From Halalkalirubrum salinum (GTDB taxonomy: Archaea; Halobacteriota; Halobacteria; Halobacteriales; Haloferacaceae): DNA of 64,000 nucleotides. The stretch spans positions 73,072 through 137,071 of the forward strand of contig NZ_SRSG01000037.1 of NCBI RefSeq assembly GCF_005543295.1, written 5' to 3'. Below the pieces are notes generated by a model. The model saw nothing but the letters and a program-made list of their open reading frames with translations, did not search any database and was not told where the DNA came from. Made by a program: the position numbers and the translations under genes. Of this stretch, positions 62,534 through 64,000 are shown in pieces. How positions within the stretch are numbered: position 1 is the first letter of the stretch; the number at the start of each line of letters is the position of its first letter.

Positions 62534-64000
62534 TCAGAGTCCGCCTTCGGCATCTTCCTGCGCAAGCAACACCACCATCGAGAGCCCAGAGATCACCAGC
62601 AGCAACAGCGCAGGCACCGCCGCATATTGATACAATGCCGTCTCTTGGGCCCGCCAGATCTGGGTGACGATCGTCTCGAACCCCGAGGGGCGCAACACGA
62701 GCGTCACCGGCAGCTCCTTCATTGTGGTCAAAAATACCAGCGCGGAGCCGGCGACGATGCCCGATCGCGCCAGCGGGAGACTCACCCGCCGGAACGACCC
62801 GACGGGCGTTTCTCCCAGCGTTCGACTCGCCTCGATGAGTTGTGAATCGATCTGCAGAATCGACGTCCGGGTCGAACCAACCACCTGCGGGATAAATCGG
62901 ACGACATACGCGAAGATCAAAAGCGGCAGCGTGAGATAGATCCCGGGCGCGTATCCTGCTCCGAAGTACACGAGCGCGAGCGCGAGAACGATCCCCGGGA
63001 CGGCAAAGCCAACGTAGGTCGCCCGCTCGAAGACCGTCGCGAGCCACGAATCGTGTCGCCCCGCGAGGTACGCGATCGGCAGCGCCGCCAGCGCGGCGAC
63101 GATCGCCGTCGCGGCGGCAACGCTCACAGAGTTGAGGACCTGAATCCACTCGAAAGCCATCGACGGGCGTCGATCGGTGGTCGTCCGGAACAGCCACAGA
63201 AGCAGGATCCACACCGGAACGACGAGCGCGATGACCGACACGCCCGCAGGCAACAGTGTCGCTGGCCACCGCAGCGCACCCAGTGACACCCGACTGTCAG
63301 TCTGGTTGCCCTCCCCGCCTTGGACCGTCCGGTTCGATCGGACCGCCCACTCTAACGCCAACACGACCATCACGACCGCCAGCAACTGCAACGAAAGCAA
63401 CGCGGCGTAGTCGCGGCCGAACGCGTTGTACTCGACGTAGATCTGCCGGGTGAACACAGACAGCCGCATGATCGCCGGCGTTCCGAAGTCCGAAACCGCA
63501 TACAGCGCCGAAAGCAGGCCGCCAGCGGCGACTGCGGGGCGAATCTGTGGGAACGTCACCCGGCGGAACGCCGTCCACCGGCCGTGGTTGAGCGATCGCG
63601 CTGCATCGATCAACCGCGTGTCGAACGTGATCAACGCCGCACGGGTCGTGAGATAGACGTACGGGTACGTGTATAGCGTGATAACAAAGATCGCGCCCGG
63701 AAGCCCGTAGATTTCGGGTAACCGCTCGATCCCGAGCGGCTCCAAGAGCGAGTGAAATGCCCCCCGAGGGCCAAATGCGGAGACGAATGCAAACGCGCCG
63801 ACGTAGCTCGGGACAACGAGTGGCAGCGCGACGGCAACCGACCAGAACCGCCGGAAGGGCAGATCTGTCCGCACCGTTAGATACGCCAGGGGGACCCCAA
63901 GCACGATCGACGCCGCGGTGACGCCGACCATGAGCAACAGGCTGTTGACGAGCACCTCCGCCGTTCGCGCGCTGATAAGCAACTCCTGGGCGCGATCGGG
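62534..64000 (-). CDS. ABC transporter permease, iron(III) type (partial)
   Basis: At least 488 residues, cut by the right window edge: the frame is open up to 64000, and PDRAQELLISARTAEVLV continues without a convincing start codon. Two fused permease halves, each with an EAA motif: ARSLNHGRWTAFRRVTFPQIRP and ASRTLGETPVGSFRRVSLPL. The layout and length match FbpB/SfuB iron or thiamine permeases. Around twelve membrane segments. A substrate-binding protein and ATPase would be expected beyond the edge. Confidence 0.88.
   Translation of the reverse strand, partial: PDRAQELLISARTAEVLVNSLLLMVGVTAASIVLGVPLAYLTVRTDLPFRRFWSVAVALPLVVPSYVGAFAFVSAFGPRGAFHSLLEPLGIERLPEIYGLPGAIFVITLYTYPYVYLTTRAALITFDTRLIDAARSLNHGRWTAFRRVTFPQIRPAVAAGGLLSALYAVSDFGTPAIMRLSVFTRQIYVEYNAFGRDYAALLSLQLLAVVMVVLALEWAVRSNRTVQGGEGNQTDSRVSLGALRWPATLLPAGVSVIALVVPVWILLLWLFRTTTDRRPSMAFEWIQVLNSVSVAAATAIVAALAALPIAYLAGRHDSWLATVFERATYVGFAVPGIVLALALVYFGAGYAPGIYLTLPLLIFAYVVRFIPQVVGSTRTSILQIDSQLIEASRTLGETPVGSFRRVSLPLARSGIVAGSALVFLTTMKELPVTLVLRPSGFETIVTQIWRAQETALYQYAAVPALLLLVISGLSMVVLLAQEDAEGGL

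Overview
The window is 64 kb of haloarchaeal chromosome. The evidence is archaeal-type ribosomal proteins L12, L10, L1 and L11, EF-1 beta, a HVO_2753-type zinc finger, acidic proteomes, TATA boxes about 25 bp upstream of many leaderless starts, and carotenoid and retinal genes. The host DNA is moderately GC-rich and strikingly full of the palindrome CGATCG. I cannot name the genus from sequence alone.

Layout. 0-2 kb: an AstE-like metalloenzyme, UPF0179 and DUF5820. 2.3-10 kb: a four-gene operon of two PrkA-type kinases, a YeaH/UPF0229 von Willebrand protein and SpoVR. 10-12 kb: a DUF5995 protein and a small membrane histidine kinase. 12-15 kb: the L12/L10/L1 operon and the separate L11 gene on the minus strand. 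15-17.3 kb: an M42 peptidase and a DUF2342-type metalloprotease. 17.3-25 kb is an accessory zone: a decayed kinase tail, two inverted copies of a MITE of about 107 bp, an IS607-type element (serine recombinase plus TnpB), three small host-like genes, and a class I ribonucleotide reductase pair (nrdB-nrdA) with foreign composition. 25-34 kb: a Dna2-like nuclease-helicase, a GH15 glucoamylase-like protein, a VOC protein and an Lhr helicase. 33.8-36.3 kb is a toxin-antitoxin island: a probable vapBC remnant, HicBA, and RHH/RelE, with an MBL-fold hydrolase in the middle. 36.5-48.8 kb: MoaA, a palindrome-rich possible transposon remnant, a lipoprotein, an aminotransferase/BKACE/TctA-like cluster, EF-1 beta, a universal stress protein, a broken DUF3179 gene, a CoA-disulfide-reductase-like flavoprotein and an epimerase. 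48.8-54 kb: an HxlR regulator, NAD(P)HX epimerase, a thioredoxin-like protein, a divergent RimK-RimB fusion facing an AstE homologue, a small DUF7331-like gene and a cyclodeaminase. 54-57.6 kb: a carotenoid desaturase, a Bat-like HTH10 regulator and a Brp/Blh retinal-forming dioxygenase. 57.6-64 kb: a CNNM/CorC protein, an MFS transporter, a NUDIX hydrolase, a KDG kinase, tRNA-Gly with a 100-bp tandem duplication of its 3' end, and an ABC permease cut by the window edge.

The observations I find most useful are these. A palindrome GTTAC-N5-GTAACTAC occurs in the hxlR promoter and again before the DUF7331-like gene 3.8 kb away, and looks like a shared operator. A 55-codon ORF is translationally coupled to the foreign nrdBA. 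The DUF3179 gene carries a deletion whose junction looks like a microhomology event. A small overlapping pair resembles a dying vapBC locus. The tRNA-Gly 3' end is duplicated with an exact 100-bp period. None of these was tested by computation; all calls rest on reading motifs by eye.
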